Below are positions 1 to 6,174 of a stretch of DNA of 8,649 nucleotides, one piece after another; position 1 is the stretch's first letter; each line of letters opens with the position of its first letter. Position numbers and translations under genes: made by a program. Under the pieces are notes generated by a model. The model was not told the DNA's origin. It did not search any database and saw only the letters and a program-made list of their open reading frames with translations. Origin of the DNA: Hyphomicrobiales bacterium (GTDB lineage: Bacteria > Pseudomonadota > Alphaproteobacteria > Rhizobiales > Xanthobacteraceae); assembly GCA_026400425.1 (NCBI GenBank), contig JAPLPC010000102.1, positions 1 through 8,649 on the forward strand. Direction: 5' to 3'.

Positions 1-277
1 ACGACACCGCCTTGCGCGTCCGCGGTGCGTGGCGGGTGGCACTCAAGCCCTCGGCATCTGCGGCGGCGAGCAGCCTGCGGCCGATCTCGACACGGGCCGC
101 TTCGGCCTCGGTCGGGCCGATCAGGCCGGCTGCGGCATCGCGTCCGACCTCGACGAGCTGGTCCTTATAGACGGCGACCTCGGTGCCACCGGTCGCCGGG
201 TCCCGCCGGCCAAGCGGCCCCAACACGGCAAAGGTCGCCGCGGCCGTCATCAAAGCGAACACAAACCATAAGGCCAT
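1..277 (-). CDS. ccmI: Cytochrome c biogenesis protein CcmI (CycH), N-terminal part, 3' end off the window
   Basis: About 92 codons are present; the rest lies beyond the left edge. The protein opens MALWFVFALMTAAATFAVLG, a single membrane segment at residues 3-21. A basic turn and a periplasmic-type helical stretch follow, with the pieces VAVYKDQLVEVGRD, AAAGLIGPTEAEAARVEI and GRRLLAAADAE. This layout and wording are typical of CcmI/CycH. In that family the N-terminal membrane anchor helps the CcmF/CcmH haem-ligation complex, and a later TPR domain (not in the window) holds apocytochrome c at the periplasmic face. The ATG shares its A with the TGA of the upstream chemoreceptor (TGATG), and no good Shine-Dalgarno is seen, so translation may be coupled to that gene. 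The rest of a ccmIEFH operon should lie to the left. The family call is confident from the N-terminus; the function is known from the family, not shown here. Confidence 0.86.
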   Translation of the reverse strand, partial: MALWFVFALMTAAATFAVLGPLGRRDPATGGTEVAVYKDQLVEVGRDAAAGLIGPTEAEAARVEIGRRLLAAADAEGLSATRHAPRTRKAVS

Positions 278-2349
278 CAATGGGTTCCGACGCACCTTCG
301 AGTCGATCTAAACGTCGTCTTGGCCGGGTTACACCAGGATTGCAGGAACTTGAAGACTTCGTGCTTGAGCCGCGTGCTTTCGCCGGACAGCGACTGCGCA
401 GCCGACAACAGTTGCGACGACGCCGAACCGGTTTCGGTGGCGCCACGCTGGACGTCGCCGATATTCGAACTGACCGCCTGGCTGCCGATCGCCGCCTGTT
501 GCACGTTGCGCGAGATCTCCTGCGTCGCCGCGCCCTGCTCTTCCACCGCGGACGCGATGGTGGATGCGATCTCGGAGATCTGCCCGATAGTGGTGCTGAT
601 GTCCCTGATGGCGCCGACCGACTGCTGAGTGGCAGCCTGCATCTCGCTGATCTGGGCGCTGATCTCACCGGTCGCCTTGGCCGTCTGTTCTGCCAGTGCC
701 TTGACCTCGGACGCGACGACCGCAAATCCCCGTCCGGCTTCGCCGGCGCGGGCCGCCTCGATGGTCGCATTGAGAGCCAGCAGATTGGTCTGGCCAGCAA
801 TGTTGTTGATCAGTTCGACCACGTCACCAATGCGCCCTGCCGAAGCCGCCAGCGTGGCAATCCGTTGATTGGTGGTTTCGGCCTGTGACACCGCTTCGGA
901 GGCAATGCGTGCCGACTGCTGCACCTGGCGGCTGATCTCCGACACTGACGACGCCATCTCTTCGGTCGCCGACGCCACCGACTGCACATTGGTCGACGCT
1001 TCCTCCGACGACGCTGCGACCATCACCGCGAGTTCCTGCGAACGACCGGCGGTCACCGTCAGCGTGCTGGCCGAGGCTTCCAGTTCGGTCGAGGCCGACG
1101 ATACGGTTTCAACGATCTCGCCGACGGCGCCTTCGAACGCGTCCGCCAACTGCAACATGTCGCGCTTGCGCTGGGCCGCTGCGGTCTCGGCCTGGGCGGC
1201 CTGGGCCGCGGCTTCCTCACGCGCCTTCTGCTCGGCATTCTTGCTGATGATGACCACGGTCTTGGCGATATCGCCGACTTCGTCGCCGCGATTGGCGCCC
1301 GGGATCGCGGCGCCGAGTTCTCCGCCGGCGATCTTCTGCAAGGCACCATTCAGCATGGTCATCGGACGCGACACGCTGAAGAAGGTGAAGACGATCGAAC
1401 CGACCAGCGACAGCATCATGACGATGGCAAGCGAGATGCCGATCAGGTTGGCACGCTCGGCGGCGGCTTCGGCCTCGGCCTTGGCTTCGCCGGACCGCTT
1501 CTCGGCCGCGTCGATTGCATTATGCATCAGGGCGATAGCTTCGGCGGCGACCGGCAGGGTCTTCTGCGTGACGAAGTCGGTCTTGATCAGGCTGTTCTGC
1601 AGAACCTGCTGGTTGATCGCGTTGAACAGAACCGCGTCGGCAGCGAGTGTGTCAATGCCGGAGTGCAGCACCTTATCGCTGACTGTCTTGACTTTTGCGA
1701 GCACCTCCGTCAGCTGGGCGGACCGGTTCATAATCTCCTGCTTCTGGGATTCCTCGGCGGTTGCGGTATAGCGCCAGACCGCGGAGCGGATCGCATTGAA
1801 CATGGCATCCGCTTCGAACAAGCCGCGCTCGACCTCGGCACGGTTGGCGGCATTGACCAGGTTCGGTGACGCGAACATCGCCTTCATCTGCTCCGCCCAC
1901 TTCGCATTGGCCTGCGAGCGCTTGGCGACGAGATCGAATTCTGTCGCAAGCACGGCGTTCAGCTGCGCGGCATTGTCGGCATACTGATCGACCAGGGTCT
2001 TAATCTTGCTCAACCTCTCGCGATTCTGGGGCAGGCTGGCCAGTTTGGTCGCGTCGTCGAGCTCCTTGCCGGCGAGCAGCTTGAACTCAGCGATCGAGTT
2101 CGCCGGCTTGTCCAAAGCTGCCTTGGTTTGCGCCAGCCGCATATCCTTCACCGACAATTGCATGCTCTCAACAATAATGGTTGCGCGCAGCGCATGACTG
2201 AGAATCGACTGCTGGATGCCGGCCGTGGTCTGTGACTCTTCGACAGACCGCGACGAGATGAACTGGTTGGCGACCATGGCGCCGGCGACGAGAATGCCGA
2301 ACGCGCCGACAAGCCCGAGCTTGACGCCGATGCGATTGAATTTCACCAC
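277..2349 (-). CDS. Methyl-accepting chemotaxis protein, two membrane segments, HAMP and MA signalling domain
   Basis: A 690-residue transducer. TM1 is at about residues 7-30 (GVKLGLVGAFGILVAGAMVA). A roughly 270-residue helical periplasmic region is followed by TM2 at about 301-325 (NLIGISLAIVMMLSLVGSIV), HAMP at about 326-380, an Ala/Glu/Gln-rich helix, and the MA domain at about 430-665. The receptor hairpin tip is near residues 517-545 (IAGQTNLLALNATIEAARAG, then RGFAVVASEVKALAEQT). It should sense a ligand in the periplasm and control a CheA/CheW array. The sensor size fits the HBM type better than the shorter 4HB type, but I cannot assign a ligand. I chose the GTG at 2349 because AAGAGGG lies 8 nt upstream and the text then reads VVKFNRIGVK, as in related receptors. 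The frame stays open back to 2589, but that 80-residue extension looks non-coding. The last ~20 residues (SWCNPAKTTFRSTRRCVGTH) do not look like a normal receptor end. No NWETF-type CheR-docking pentapeptide is present. Confidence 0.95.
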   Translation of the reverse strand: MVKFNRIGVKLGLVGAFGILVAGAMVANQFISSRSVEESQTTAGIQQSILSHALRATIIVESMQLSVKDMRLAQTKAALDKPANSIAEFKLLAGKELDDATKLASLPQNRERLSKIKTLVDQYADNAAQLNAVLATEFDLVAKRSQANAKWAEQMKAMFASPNLVNAANRAEVERGLFEADAMFNAIRSAVWRYTATAEESQKQEIMNRSAQLTEVLAKVKTVSDKVLHSGIDTLAADAVLFNAINQQVLQNSLIKTDFVTQKTLPVAAEAIALMHNAIDAAEKRSGEAKAEAEAAAERANLIGISLAIVMMLSLVGSIVFTFFSVSRPMTMLNGALQKIAGGELGAAIPGANRGDEVGDIAKTVVIISKNAEQKAREEAAAQAAQAETAAAQRKRDMLQLADAFEGAVGEIVETVSSASTELEASASTLTVTAGRSQELAVMVAASSEEASTNVQSVASATEEMASSVSEISRQVQQSARIASEAVSQAETTNQRIATLAASAGRIGDVVELINNIAGQTNLLALNATIEAARAGEAGRGFAVVASEVKALAEQTAKATGEISAQISEMQAATQQSVGAIRDISTTIGQISEIASTIASAVEEQGAATQEISRNVQQAAIGSQAVSSNIGDVQRGATETGSASSQLLSAAQSLSGESTRLKHEVFKFLQSWCNPAKTTFRSTRRCVGTH

Positions 2350-2365
2350 GGAGATGACCCTCTTG
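2349..2365 (-). promoter_or_regulatory. Ribosome binding site that fixes the chemoreceptor start
   Basis: On the minus strand the text reads AAGAGGG, then TCATCTCC, then GTG GTG. The purine-rich block lies 8 nt from the first GTG. This supports a 690-residue product rather than the longer open frame starting at 2589. Confidence 0.65.
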
Positions 2366-2515
2366 AAAAGCGTTCGACGATCCGAAAATATCCGCGGCCC
2401 GGCCGGCCGGTCGTAGATCGACGCACCAAAATAACGCGTGCGATACAAGCGCTGGTAAATTCCAAAACTGCCAACGAAGAACGGCGACTGCCAAAAAATG
2501 CAAATGAACGCCGCA

Positions 2516-2576
2516 TGATACCCATCAATAATAGGCTGATACCACCGGCGATTTGATAGTTGTTGTTTTGATACCA
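2516..2576. repeat. Cluster of four TGATA (TATCA) elements, two extended to TGATACCA
   Basis: TGATA occurs at 2516-2520, 2537-2541, 2554-2558 and 2569-2573. The copies at 2537 and 2569 extend to an identical TGATACCA. Those two starts are 32 bp apart, about three helical turns; the copies at 2516 and 2537 are 21 bp apart, about two turns. All lie upstream of the chemoreceptor start. They could be binding sites for a regulator, but the elements are short and chance is possible. Confidence 0.35.
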
Positions 2577-2650
2577 TGCTCGTCAACATGCGACGTCATG
2601 ACTCAGGCAAAGTCTTAAACCGTTTGCCGTCGATCGCCGTCCACGCAGCG

Positions 2651-2681
2651 CGGCGTGAAGAAGCAGCGCCGGCGTGAAGAA
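2651..2681. repeat. Short direct repeat, 12-mer CGGCGTGAAGAA twice
   Basis: The 12-mer CGGCGTGAAGAA occurs at 2651-2662 and again at 2670-2681, with a 7-nt spacer and a period of 19. It lies just past the 3' end of the 459-residue gene. It may be a small slippage duplication; no function is evident. Confidence 0.6.
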
Positions 2682-2735
2682 CAGGTCGCTGTGTGGCACC
2701 CTGCCCCGATGAACGCACGCGTAGCTTCTGCGCGG

Positions 2736-4115
2736 TCAGCCGGTCTTTTTCGGCTTCTCGACCACCACCATCGCCTGTTCGGCGGCGCGGGTCATCAGGG
2801 CGGCGTAGTCCTGACCGAACAACGCGTGGCAGAAGCGGATCGCGGTCTTCGCTTGCAACTGGCGATAGCCGCGCACACGGGCATCGGCTGCGCGCAGCGA
2901 TTGCACCAGCGCTTCGGTGGATTTCTCGACATATTGCTGCAGGTCCGAAAAGGTCCGCAGCGTCACCTCGTTGATCGCCAACTCGCTCGCATAGGTCCGG
3001 CACACCGCGACGAAGCCGATGAGAGCGACGACCTCCTCGACCTCCGATGGATCGATGGTTGCGGTCGGTGCGATTTCCTTGTCGGGGCGCTGTCGCAACA
3101 GGCGGCGCACGCGGCCCGGCACGCTTTCGATCTCCGACTGCAAGGTCGAGGAAATCTCCACCCGGATCGCCGCCATCTGGCGGCCCCAGGCGCTGTCATT
3201 GCGCATGTCGAGTTCGGTGCGCAGGCCGCGCACGCCGTCATGGGCGATTTTCAGCAAAGCGGGTGCGCTGTCCAACCGGCCGCGGCGGATGTCCACCCGC
3301 AGATTGGCCGCGACATTGTGCAGATCGGCCAGCGCCATGGTCACCGCCACACCATAGGGCGTGGCCGCGACGCGCAATTCGTCGTCGGAAGCGGCGATCT
3401 TCACCGCCAGACGGATGATCTGCCAGGGCGCCGCCAGCCGCTGCATCACCAGTGAAAGCGCGAGCGGCAACACTTGCGGCGTGGCCAAAGGCGGCAGGTT
3501 GAGCGCGCTGTTGACGGACGCGACCTGGGCTTCGCCGAAGCTGCGCATCACACCGGGCAATTTGCCGGCGAAGGCGTCGAGCTGTTCACGCGCCTTCAAG
3601 GCGGCGCCGATCGCGGGCAGATCCTCGACGGCGTGGGTCGGCCCGATGCGGGCAGCGCGGCCGCCGGCGTCGCCCGACACCACATGCGCGATGGCCGCAG
3701 CCGCCGTCTGCTGCAACTTCTTCACCGCGCGTTCGACATTGGCGACGTTGTCGGGCGATGCCGCAATGGCGGCTTCGAATTCGCGCACGGCCTCCGCGGA
3801 CTCGCGCTCCAGCCATTGCCACACGGGCAGTAGTGACGGACGCCGGATCTGACCGGGCCGTACCGCCTGGACGCCATCCACCAGGAACGGCTCCAGCGAC
3901 TTGAAAACCAGGCGGGAGGGATCCTCAACCCGCGGTCGCACCGCATCTTCGTGCCCGCGGATCGTGCCGCGTAGCAGATCGAGCACGAACTGGGCGACCT
4001 TGACGTCCTCGCCGCGTTCGATCGCGCGCTCGTATTCGCGCAGCAGAAGCATCTGCGACTGCTGCGGCAGTTGCGCAAGATAGTCCCGGAGGCGATCGAT
4101 GGAGGACTTGTTCAT
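2736..4115 (-). CDS. Conserved-type hypothetical protein, 459 residues, soluble and mainly helical
   Basis: I do not recognise a family. The protein starts MNKSSIDRLRDYLAQLPQQS and ends AEQAMVVVEKPKKTG. It has no signal peptide, no convincing membrane segment and no catalytic motif that I can name. It appears almost wholly alpha-helical, rich in Ala, Leu, Arg, Glu and Val, with amphipathic stretches near residues 5-50, 95-145 and 270-340. The ATG at 4115 is the earliest possible start, because an in-frame TGA lies 15 nt upstream; the Shine-Dalgarno is weak. Codon use matches its neighbours, so the gene is probably real and long resident. It reads in the same direction as the chemoreceptor, 386 bp further on, and divergently from the 51-residue membrane protein. 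The divergent region contains a CtrA-like box. A cytoplasmic scaffold or regulatory role would be a guess. Confidence 0.85.
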   Translation of the reverse strand: MNKSSIDRLRDYLAQLPQQSQMLLLREYERAIERGEDVKVAQFVLDLLRGTIRGHEDAVRPRVEDPSRLVFKSLEPFLVDGVQAVRPGQIRRPSLLPVWQWLERESAEAVREFEAAIAASPDNVANVERAVKKLQQTAAAAIAHVVSGDAGGRAARIGPTHAVEDLPAIGAALKAREQLDAFAGKLPGVMRSFGEAQVASVNSALNLPPLATPQVLPLALSLVMQRLAAPWQIIRLAVKIAASDDELRVAATPYGVAVTMALADLHNVAANLRVDIRRGRLDSAPALLKIAHDGVRGLRTELDMRNDSAWGRQMAAIRVEISSTLQSEIESVPGRVRRLLRQRPDKEIAPTATIDPSEVEEVVALIGFVAVCRTYASELAINEVTLRTFSDLQQYVEKSTEALVQSLRAADARVRGYRQLQAKTAIRFCHALFGQDYAALMTRAAEQAMVVVEKPKKTG

Positions 4116-4188
4116 ATGGCCCAGAAATCAGTACGCGCCCGCAGGTTCAAGACCATACGCGGCCACCGTGTGTCGTAGCAGCATCGTC

Positions 4189-4204
4189 GTTAAGAAGCGG
4201 TTAC
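4189..4204 (-). promoter_or_regulatory. Possible CtrA box, GTAA-N7-TTAAC
   Basis: On the minus strand the text is GTAA, then CCGCTTC, then TTAAC. It matches 8 of the 9 fixed bases of the alphaproteobacterial CtrA consensus TTAA-N7-TTAAC, with the exact 7-nt spacer. It lies 74 bp upstream of the 459-residue gene. A one-mismatch hit can arise by chance, so this is only a candidate. Confidence 0.3.
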
Positions 4205-4343
4205 GGATATTTTCTTTCAAATCAATGCGTTACGAAATATCGAGCAGATTCAAGCGGTTTTGGCCGGGCGGGTTTTCCCGCGTCGTCGCCTCGCCTGGCG
4301 GGTCTTCATCGGCGCGGCGGCGACGGCGGCTGCAACGCCCTCC

Positions 4344-4368
4344 GGAACCATGCGGAGCGCCATCCGTT
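4344..4368 (+). promoter_or_regulatory. EcfG-type general stress response promoter, GGAAC-N16-CGTT
   Basis: GGAAC at 4344-4348 and CGTT at 4365-4368 are separated by 16 nt. This is an exact match to the consensus used by EcfG sigma factors (PhyR-NepR-EcfG cascade) in alphaproteobacteria. The position fits well: transcription would begin near 4374-4376, about 12 nt before the Shine-Dalgarno (4387-4391) and about 23 nt before the ATG at 4398. It therefore also argues against the longer open frame that begins at 4260. Confidence 0.68.
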
Positions 4369-4397
4369 CGCTATCCATCAGTGGTCGAGGACTAGAA

Positions 4398-4553
4398 ATG
4401 CCATCCGAGAATGAAACAGCCGTTGCCGAGCACGAAACGCCGGCGACCGACCACACCCCAGAACCCGCCAGAAAGCTGACGATCGGCCTCGGCATCTGGA
4501 TCATCGTGGCAAGTATAGCCGTGCTGGCCGTCTATGCGCTGGTCGCAAGATAG
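4398..4553 (+). CDS. Small single-pass membrane protein, 51 residues, probable general stress gene
   Basis: The protein reads MPSENETAVAEHETPATDHT, then PEPARKL and one membrane segment at about residues 28-49 (TIGLGIWIIVASIAVLAVYA), ending LVAR. The acidic, Pro/Thr-rich N-terminal half (about 25 residues) should be soluble. With Arg25 and Lys26 just before the segment, that half is likely cytoplasmic, although a C-terminal Arg makes topology uncertain. The start is chosen by a strong Shine-Dalgarno, GAGGA at 4387-4391, 6 nt from the ATG. The frame is open upstream to 4260, but that part lies before the predicted promoter and is Arg-rich and non-protein-like. An exact EcfG promoter just upstream suggests control by the general stress response. 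I recognise no named family; a stress-induced membrane peptide is the most that can be said. Confidence 0.72.
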   Translation: MPSENETAVAEHETPATDHTPEPARKLTIGLGIWIIVASIAVLAVYALVAR

Positions 4554-4583
4554 GTTCTGAAAGTCCGACGGGTCGCGTTAGAA

Positions 4584-4598
4584 CCCGCCCCTGGCGGG
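4584..4598. terminator. GC-rich hairpin between two convergent genes, possible terminator
   Basis: CCCGCC (4584-4589) and GGCGGG (4593-4598) can form a 6-bp stem with a CCT loop. It lies between the stop of the plus-strand 51-residue gene (4553) and the stop of the minus-strand lipoprotein gene (4609), where a shared terminator is expected. No T-run follows on either strand, so the call is tentative. Confidence 0.35.
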
Positions 4599-4608
4599 GC
4601 CGGCGGTC

Positions 4609-5073
4609 CTACGCGGACGCCCAGGCGCCTTCAGGGCTGCGGCAGGCGGTGCCGCGCGCCGATTTGATGTCGCCGTTCACCGTAATGGTGTGCGAGAACC
4701 CGCGGCACTCCTTGCCCTTCTGGTTGTAGATGGGCCCTGCGACGATGTTGCCATAGCGCCCGCTATCCTGATTGCGCCAGGGCACCGGCGCGCCGGGAGC
4801 GCCGCGATCGAGTGCGGCGAGCTGCGCCTCATAGGCCAGCCGGCGGTCCTCGTCATTGAGCTGCGCGCCTAGCCGGGTTCCCATCAGGCCCCCGAAAGCG
4901 GCATTGGTGACGGCCGCCGCCGCACTCTGCTCCGACAGGCCAATGGCCGACTTCGTGTTGTTATAGGCGCGCGCAATCGTATCGGTGCCGAGGCTGCCAT
5001 CCGACGTCGTCATGTCGCATCCACCGAGCGCAAGCGCCACGGCGGCAACACAGAGCATGTCGAACCTGAGCAT
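4609..5073 (-). CDS. Outer-membrane lipoprotein, 17-kDa surface antigen type
   Basis: A 154-residue protein with a lipoprotein signal: MLRFDMLCVAAVALALGGCD, with the lipobox LGGC placing the acylated cysteine at residue 19. A short glycine-zipper-like stretch follows at 61-70 (GGLMGTRLGA), then LNDEDRRLAYEAQ at about 72-84. The C-terminal half has WRNQDSG (99-105), CRGF (113-116) and GTACRSPEGAW (131-141). This order (zipper, D-E-D-R, W-R-N, two Cys-Arg pairs, final G-x-W) is typical of the rickettsial 17-kDa / RT0821-Lpp0805 surface protein family, whose exact role is not well defined. I chose the ATG at 5073 because AGG of GCGAGG lies 8 nt upstream and the signal peptide then has normal length; the frame is open to 5109. 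It converges on the 51-residue gene and has no operon partner in view. Confidence 0.83.
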   Translation of the reverse strand: MLRFDMLCVAAVALALGGCDMTTSDGSLGTDTIARAYNNTKSAIGLSEQSAAAAVTNAAFGGLMGTRLGAQLNDEDRRLAYEAQLAALDRGAPGAPVPWRNQDSGRYGNIVAGPIYNQKGKECRGFSHTITVNGDIKSARGTACRSPEGAWASA

Positions 5074-5160
5074 CAACGAAACCTCGCACAAAATACCGGC
5101 GGCCAGCAAACGCCAAAGTGGTTACGAACGCGATAATTCGGGCGGGATGAGGGCGCGAGG

Positions 5161-5193
5161 GAACTCCCCCTCGGAACTCGTGTCCGAGGGTTC
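5161..5193. repeat. Hairpin in the lipoprotein upstream region
   Basis: GAAC (5161-5164) pairs with GTTC (5190-5193), and CCTCGGA (5169-5175) pairs with TCCGAGG (5183-5189). The loop is 7 nt, and a 4-nt bulge sits on the left arm. Read without the outer pairs, the core is a perfect 8-bp repeat, CCCTCGGA/TCCGAGGG (5168-5175 and 5183-5190). It lies about 90 nt upstream of the lipoprotein ATG. It may be a leader structure, an operator, or the remnant terminator of a lost gene. Confidence 0.5.
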
Positions 5194-5501
5194 GTCCCGC
5201 CTCCCTGCCCGATGCGATCGGTGGCGGCCTGCCGTTTCGTCGCCGATGCCACGGCCCTCGTAAGGCCCCGACCTCCTCGCGTGTCATTATTTTCTGACGC
5301 ATGCGAACCGAGGAATATCTGACACTTCTGCTGGCGTGATTTGCATGATTCGCAGTGACCGTTTGCGATCATGACGCGGTCGTTTTCGGGATCATGTTTC
5401 GCAGGCGGTAAGCACTTCCGCATCGTTCGATAGTTGGTTGACTAATCTCAAGACGCTCGAAGTGTAGTTCGACAATTCCCGCTTTTTTCCGCTTGCGCGC
5501 C

Positions 5502-5530
5502 TTGTCAAACCGAATCCCCACTCCTAGCCT
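5502..5530 (+). promoter_or_regulatory. Candidate sigma-70 promoter for the Hpt/hybrid kinase pair
   Basis: TTGTCA (5502-5507) matches 5 of 6 bases of the -35 consensus. After exactly 17 nt comes TAGCCT (5525-5530), a weak -10 element. It would give a leader of about 190 nt before the Hpt start at 5730. Another -35-like TTGACT lies at 5438-5443 but has no good partner. Confidence 0.3.
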
Positions 5531-5729
5531 CAACAGACTGCAATGACATGGCGCTCGTCATTCAATGCGCCAAGACGGCATCAGTCCCATGTGTCCATGA
5601 GCCCCCATGCGTTCAGCGTCTGCGTAGATCCAGAACCCACGCGTATCAGTCGCCGACGAGGCCCCGACGATCCGGCATTCCTGCCTGAGCGGGTGCGAAA
5701 CTGCGCCTACAGCGCGTCTGGGAATGTTG

Positions 5730-6170
5730 ATGTCACGGCCGTATCATGTCGATCTGCAATCCACGTCTGAACCATCATCGAGCGCCCCCCACCACGGAAC
5801 GACCGTGGTGGCCGCCCACGCCCATCATGCGATCTGGGAGCGTGAGATATTCCATGACATCGCGACCGCGCTGCCGCGGCGGCAAGTCGAGAGTCTGCTG
5901 ATGTCGTTCCTCGGCATGCTGCACTCGATCAAGGAACGTCTGCAGCGCGACGCCATCGACCTGCACGAAATCCGGCCTATCGCCCACAACGTCAAAGCCG
6001 TCAGCGGGCAATTCGGTTTCCTCGCTTTATCGTCTTTCAGCGACCTGCTCATCAGCAACGACGAAGCGCCGCGGTCGAAAGATCATCTGTCGATCTGGTT
6101 GGCGCTGATCGTCGCCAGCATCGAAGCCGTACACAACTACTTGCAGGATTCATCAGGCGCACCCGGCTGA
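5730..6170 (+). CDS. Single-domain Hpt histidine phosphotransfer protein
   Basis: The protein has 146 residues from this start; I number from the upstream in-frame ATG at 5724 (148 residues). A short Ser/His-rich N-terminal tail (about 1-35) is followed by a helical domain. The phosphosite motif is PIAHNVKAVSGQFGFLAL, with His88, Lys91, Gly95 and Gly98. The spacing H, +3 K, +7 G, +10 G is the same as in the Hpt domain of ArcB; the usual Gly after the Lys is Ala here. Hpt proteins pass phosphate between receiver domains and have no enzyme activity of their own. The gene lies 4 nt before a hybrid kinase that ends in a receiver, so it is the obvious partner for that receiver. The ATG at 5730 has GGGA 6 nt upstream; the ATG at 5724 directly abuts that block. 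A 9-bp hairpin lies near the 5' end of the gene. Confidence 0.82.
   Translation: MSRPYHVDLQSTSEPSSSAPHHGTTVVAAHAHHAIWEREIFHDIATALPRRQVESLLMSFLGMLHSIKERLQRDAIDLHEIRPIAHNVKAVSGQFGFLALSSFSDLLISNDEAPRSKDHLSIWLALIVASIEAVHNYLQDSSGAPG
5789..5811. repeat. Perfect 9-bp hairpin inside the 5' part of the Hpt gene
   Basis: CCACCACGG (5789-5797) and CCGTGGTGG (5803-5811) form a 9-bp stem with an AACGA loop. It begins about 60 nt after the start codon, in the part coding for the flexible tail. In mRNA this would be a stable structure that could slow translation or protect the transcript; coding chance is also possible. Confidence 0.5.
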
Positions 6171-6174
6171 GGTC

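Larger units (their letters stand above)
2350..2735. other. 386-bp intergenic leader upstream of the chemoreceptor
   Basis: I see no convincing gene between the stop of the orphan 459-residue protein (2736) and the chemoreceptor GTG (2349). The middle part, about 2440-2625, is clearly richer in A+T than the flanking genes, as expected for a promoter region. It holds four TGATA elements at 2516-2573, a short inverted repeat GGCAAA/TTTGCC (2606-2611 and 2623-2628, 11-nt loop), and a 12-bp direct repeat at 2651-2681. I could not fit a persuasive sigma-54, flagellar-sigma or sigma-70 promoter, and no clear terminator for the upstream gene was found. Confidence 0.6.
4116..4397. other. 282-bp divergent intergenic region
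   Basis: It lies between the minus-strand 459-residue gene and the plus-strand 51-residue gene. The part at 4180-4260 is AT-richer than its surroundings and contains the CtrA-like box. The part next to the small gene contains the EcfG-type promoter. Open frames crossing this region on either strand show no protein-like character. Confidence 0.6.
5074..5729. other. 656-bp divergent intergenic region without a convincing gene
   Basis: It separates the minus-strand lipoprotein gene from the plus-strand Hpt gene. Short open frames here (for example plus strand 5543-5770) lack a Shine-Dalgarno and have an Arg/His/Pro-rich composition that does not look like protein. The region contains a strong hairpin at 5161-5193, a candidate sigma-70 promoter at 5502-5530, and a weak inverted repeat TCGAA/TTCGA (5457-5472). 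I found no tRNA or recognised RNA family. The length leaves room for a small RNA or several regulator sites. Confidence 0.55.

Noticed and set aside
25..888. A 287-codon plus-strand open frame at the left edge
   Set aside because: It runs antisense to ccmI and the MCP end, is Arg/Gly-rich, and has no domain or Shine-Dalgarno.
869..1771. A 300-codon plus-strand open frame opposite the chemoreceptor gene
   Set aside because: It is the antisense of a clear MCP. Its Ser/Ala/Thr-rich low-complexity product mirrors Ala-rich coding on the other strand in GC-rich DNA.
2461..2510. A sigma-54 promoter (TGGCAG followed by a possible -12) upstream of the chemoreceptor
   Set aside because: The -12 TTGC element is absent at the required spacing.
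2350..2589. An 80-residue N-terminal extension of the chemoreceptor
   Set aside because: A good Shine-Dalgarno precedes the GTG at 2349, the receptor text begins there, and the upstream part is AT-rich with no signal-like content.
2655..3455. Plus-strand open frames opposite the 459-residue gene
   Set aside because: They are rich in His, Arg, Gly and Gln and look like shadows of the minus-strand gene, whose product is far more protein-like.
4260..4397. A 46-residue N-terminal extension of the small membrane protein
   Set aside because: It starts before the predicted EcfG promoter and is Arg-rich; the ATG at 4398 has a strong Shine-Dalgarno.
5160..5195. A second EcfG promoter from the GGAAC copies at 5160 and 5173
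   Set aside because: No CGTT follows at 16-17 nt from either copy, and the plus-strand direction leads to no nearby gene start.
5543..5770. A 75-codon plus-strand open frame before the Hpt gene
   Set aside because: It has no Shine-Dalgarno, overlaps the Hpt gene in another frame, and its composition is not protein-like.
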